A stretch of DNA of 64,000 bases from Acidimicrobiaceae bacterium. Its GTDB lineage: Bacteria > Actinomycetota > Acidimicrobiia > Acidimicrobiales > Ilumatobacteraceae. The stretch lies in NCBI GenBank assembly GCA_020637295.1, contig JACJWF010000001.1, positions 310,001-374,000 of the forward strand, in the 5' to 3' direction. Made by a program: the position numbers and the translations under genes. A model generated the notes under the pieces. The model ran no database searches and was not told where the DNA came from. It saw only the letters and a program-made list of their open reading frames with translations. Shown here one piece after another: positions 62,210-64,000 of the stretch. Numbering within the stretch: the first letter of the stretch is position 1; every line of letters starts with the position of its first letter.

Positions 62210-64000
62210 GTGAGCATCATGGGGGCGGCCGGCGAAGTGGCCGACGACTGGGTGGACGCCACCACGGCGGCGTTGGCAGACGAACTCGGTGCAGATGCGG
62301 CGTCGGCATTGATGGCGGCCCTGCGCCCGGTGATCCCTGCCGGGTACGACGAGCTGAACTGGCCCAACGGGGCGGTGATCGACCTGCCGATCGTGCATCG
62401 CCTGGCCACCGCAGATGGCGACGGTTGCGCCAGGGTCGCCACGGCGATGATGCACTTCGAGGAGGCCGACGGCGCCAACTGGCGGTTCCGCGTGTACCAC
62501 TGCGGCGCGGCGCTGGCCATCGCCGACCTGCTGCCCATGCTGGATCATCTCGGCTTCAGGGCCATCGACGAGCGCTCCTCGCGCTTCGTGTTCCCCCAGC
62601 GCGAGGTCTGGGTGCACGACGTGGGCGTGGAGATGCCGGTCGGGGTGGAGTTGCACGACGCGGCCCGGGCAGAGGTGCAGCGGGCGTTCGTGGCCCAGTT
62701 CGAGGGCACCGTGGAGGTCGACGGGCTGAACCGCCTGGTGCTGCTGGCCGGGCTCACCGCCCGCCAGGTGGAGATCCTGCGTGCCTACACCCGCTACCTG
62801 CGCCAGATCGGCTTCCCGTTCAGCCAGCAGTACATCGAGTCCACCATCACCCGCCATCCGGCCATCGCCGCGATGGCGGTCGACCTGTTCACCACTCGCC
62901 TGGGCCCGGCCGCCGACGCCGCAGCCGAGTCCGGCCGCGAGGCCGCCTGCACCGAGATCCGCGACGCCATCGTCGCTGCGTTGGAGGGCGTGCCCAGCCT
63001 GGACGACGACCGCACCCTGCGTGCCTTCCTCGCGCTGGTGGAGGCCACCGTGCGCACCAACGCCTTCCGCCCCGGCCCCAACGACGGCCATCGCGACGTG
63101 CTGGCGTTCAAGTTCGACACGGCGAAGGTGCCCGACCTGCCCCTGCCGCGCCCGATGTTCGAGATCTGGGTGTGCTCCCCGCGGGTGGAGGGTGTGCACC
63201 TGCGCAACGGTCGCATCGCCCGTGGTGGCCTGCGCTGGAGCGACCGGCGGGAGGACTTCCGCACCGAGATCCTCGGCCTGGTGAAGGCCCAGATCGTGAA
63301 GAACGCCGTCATCGTGCCCACCGGGGCCAAGGGCGGGTTCGTGCTGAAGCGCCCACCGGCTCCCGGCACCGACGAGTTCCGCGCTGAGGGCGTGGCCTGC
63401 TACCGGCAGTTCGTGGCCGGCCTGCTGGACCTCACCGACAATATCGTCGCTGGCGAGATCGTGGCGCCGCCGGCCACGGTCCGTCACGACGGCGACGACC
63501 CCTACCTGGTGGTGGCGGCGGACAAGGGCACGGCCACTTTCAGCGACATCGCCAACTCGATCGCCGAGGAGTACGGCTTCTGGCTGGGCGACGCGTTCGC
63601 CAGCGGCGGCAGCGCCGGGTACGACCACAAGGAGATGGGCATCACCGCTCGCGGCGCGTGGGAGTCCGTCCGCCGCCACGCAGCCGTGCTCGGCAAGGAC
63701 GCGGAACGCGACACGCTCACCGTCGTCGGCATCGGCGACATGAGCGGTGACGTGTTCGGCAACGGGCTGCTGCGCTCGCCCCATCTCAAGCTGCTGGCCG
63801 CGTTCGACCACCGCCACATCTTCCTCGACCCGAACCCGGACCCGGAGGCCAGCTTCGCCGAACGTCAACGCCTGTTCGCCCTGCCGCGCAGCAGCTGGGC
63901 CGACTACGACCCCACCGTCATCAGCATCGGCGGTGGCGTGTACCCGCGGACGATGAAGACCATCGGCATCAGCCCGGAGGCGTGCTCCGCACTGGGCACC
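62210..64000 (+). CDS. NAD-specific glutamate dehydrogenase, short-fronted (partial)
   Basis: The frame is open from GTG 62210 to the window end (597 codons seen). IPAGYDELNW and AVIDLPIVHRL match the middle of the large NAD-GDH family. GGLRWSDRREDFRTEILGLVKAQIVKNAVIVPTGAKGGFV near residue 340 is the catalytic Lys region, and GIGDMSGDVFGNGLL is the nucleotide region. In the usual 1,600-residue enzyme that region lies at about 780-820, so some 400-450 N-terminal residues (ACT-like) are absent. It converts glutamate to 2-oxoglutarate and ammonia. GGGAGGGG precedes the start. Confidence 0.86.
   Translation, partial: MSIMGAAGEVADDWVDATTAALADELGADAASALMAALRPVIPAGYDELNWPNGAVIDLPIVHRLATADGDGCARVATAMMHFEEADGANWRFRVYHCGAALAIADLLPMLDHLGFRAIDERSSRFVFPQREVWVHDVGVEMPVGVELHDAARAEVQRAFVAQFEGTVEVDGLNRLVLLAGLTARQVEILRAYTRYLRQIGFPFSQQYIESTITRHPAIAAMAVDLFTTRLGPAADAAAESGREAACTEIRDAIVAALEGVPSLDDDRTLRAFLALVEATVRTNAFRPGPNDGHRDVLAFKFDTAKVPDLPLPRPMFEIWVCSPRVEGVHLRNGRIARGGLRWSDRREDFRTEILGLVKAQIVKNAVIVPTGAKGGFVLKRPPAPGTDEFRAEGVACYRQFVAGLLDLTDNIVAGEIVAPPATVRHDGDDPYLVVAADKGTATFSDIANSIAEEYGFWLGDAFASGGSAGYDHKEMGITARGAWESVRRHAAVLGKDAERDTLTVVGIGDMSGDVFGNGLLRSPHLKLLAAFDHRHIFLDPNPDPEASFAERQRLFALPRSSWADYDPTVISIGGGVYPRTMKTIGISPEACSALGT

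Overview
The window is very GC-rich, with tightly packed genes joined by ATGA or GTGA stop/start overlaps. Many starts sit 6-9 bases behind a TAnnnT box, which suggests leaderless or near-leaderless transcripts. An IclR regulator of the NdgR/LtbR type lies near leuCD, and there is a 13E12-type DUF222/HNH gene. Together these point to an actinomycete, probably of class Acidimicrobiia; that placement is inference. I saw no tRNA, rRNA or CRISPR array.

1-31,435 is a cell-surface and exopolysaccharide region. It holds a DUF4012 protein with a sugar-nucleotide epimerase, a DUF222/HNH gene, four overlapping GT4 genes (the first fused to a GNAT domain), a pyruvyl-transferase-like gene, another GT4, a GT2, an OafA-type acyltransferase and an acyl-CoA ligase. 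Then come an ABC exporter, a PqqD-like carrier and an NTP_transf_5 protein. These are followed by a 2,207-residue secreted protein with a gingipain-like C25 domain, a small Tat-exported Cys-rich protein, an HprK-like P-loop protein and a degenerate-GGDEF/GT2 membrane fusion. The exporter, PqqD, NTP_transf_5 and HprK set resembles the tailoring part of phosphorylated-peptide systems but lacks any lasso cyclase or protease.

31,462-48,290 carries housekeeping genes: a DEAD-box helicase, leuCD, the IclR regulator, an FKBP lipoprotein, greA with a hydrolase and an ABC1 kinase, leuB-ilvE, and a ureohydrolase. Two accessory insertions stand out. One is a nuclease-like gene bracketed by 61-bp inverted repeats. 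The other is a 68-residue peptide ending in ten GTSWT repeats, coupled to an HELGH metallopeptidase and lying between leuC and its presumed regulator.

48,291-54,506 starts with about 1 kb of gene-free DNA full of hairpins and a 43-47 bp tandem repeat. It ends in what looks like a complete isoleucine attenuator (leader peptide with four Ile codons, pause hairpin, terminator) ahead of cimA. Two probable lipoproteins, a small unknown gene and an acyl-CoA dehydrogenase follow. 54,554-57,121 looks like a small integrase-bearing element between near-identical 21-bp direct repeats; beside it are a paralogous small gene and a frameshifted gene.

57,917-64,000 holds a pentapeptide-repeat protein, a hemolysin-III family membrane protein, two Fe(II)/2-oxoglutarate oxygenases, an enoyl-CoA hydratase, a DUF2237 protein, and the 5' part of an unusually short-fronted NAD-glutamate dehydrogenase that runs off the window end.
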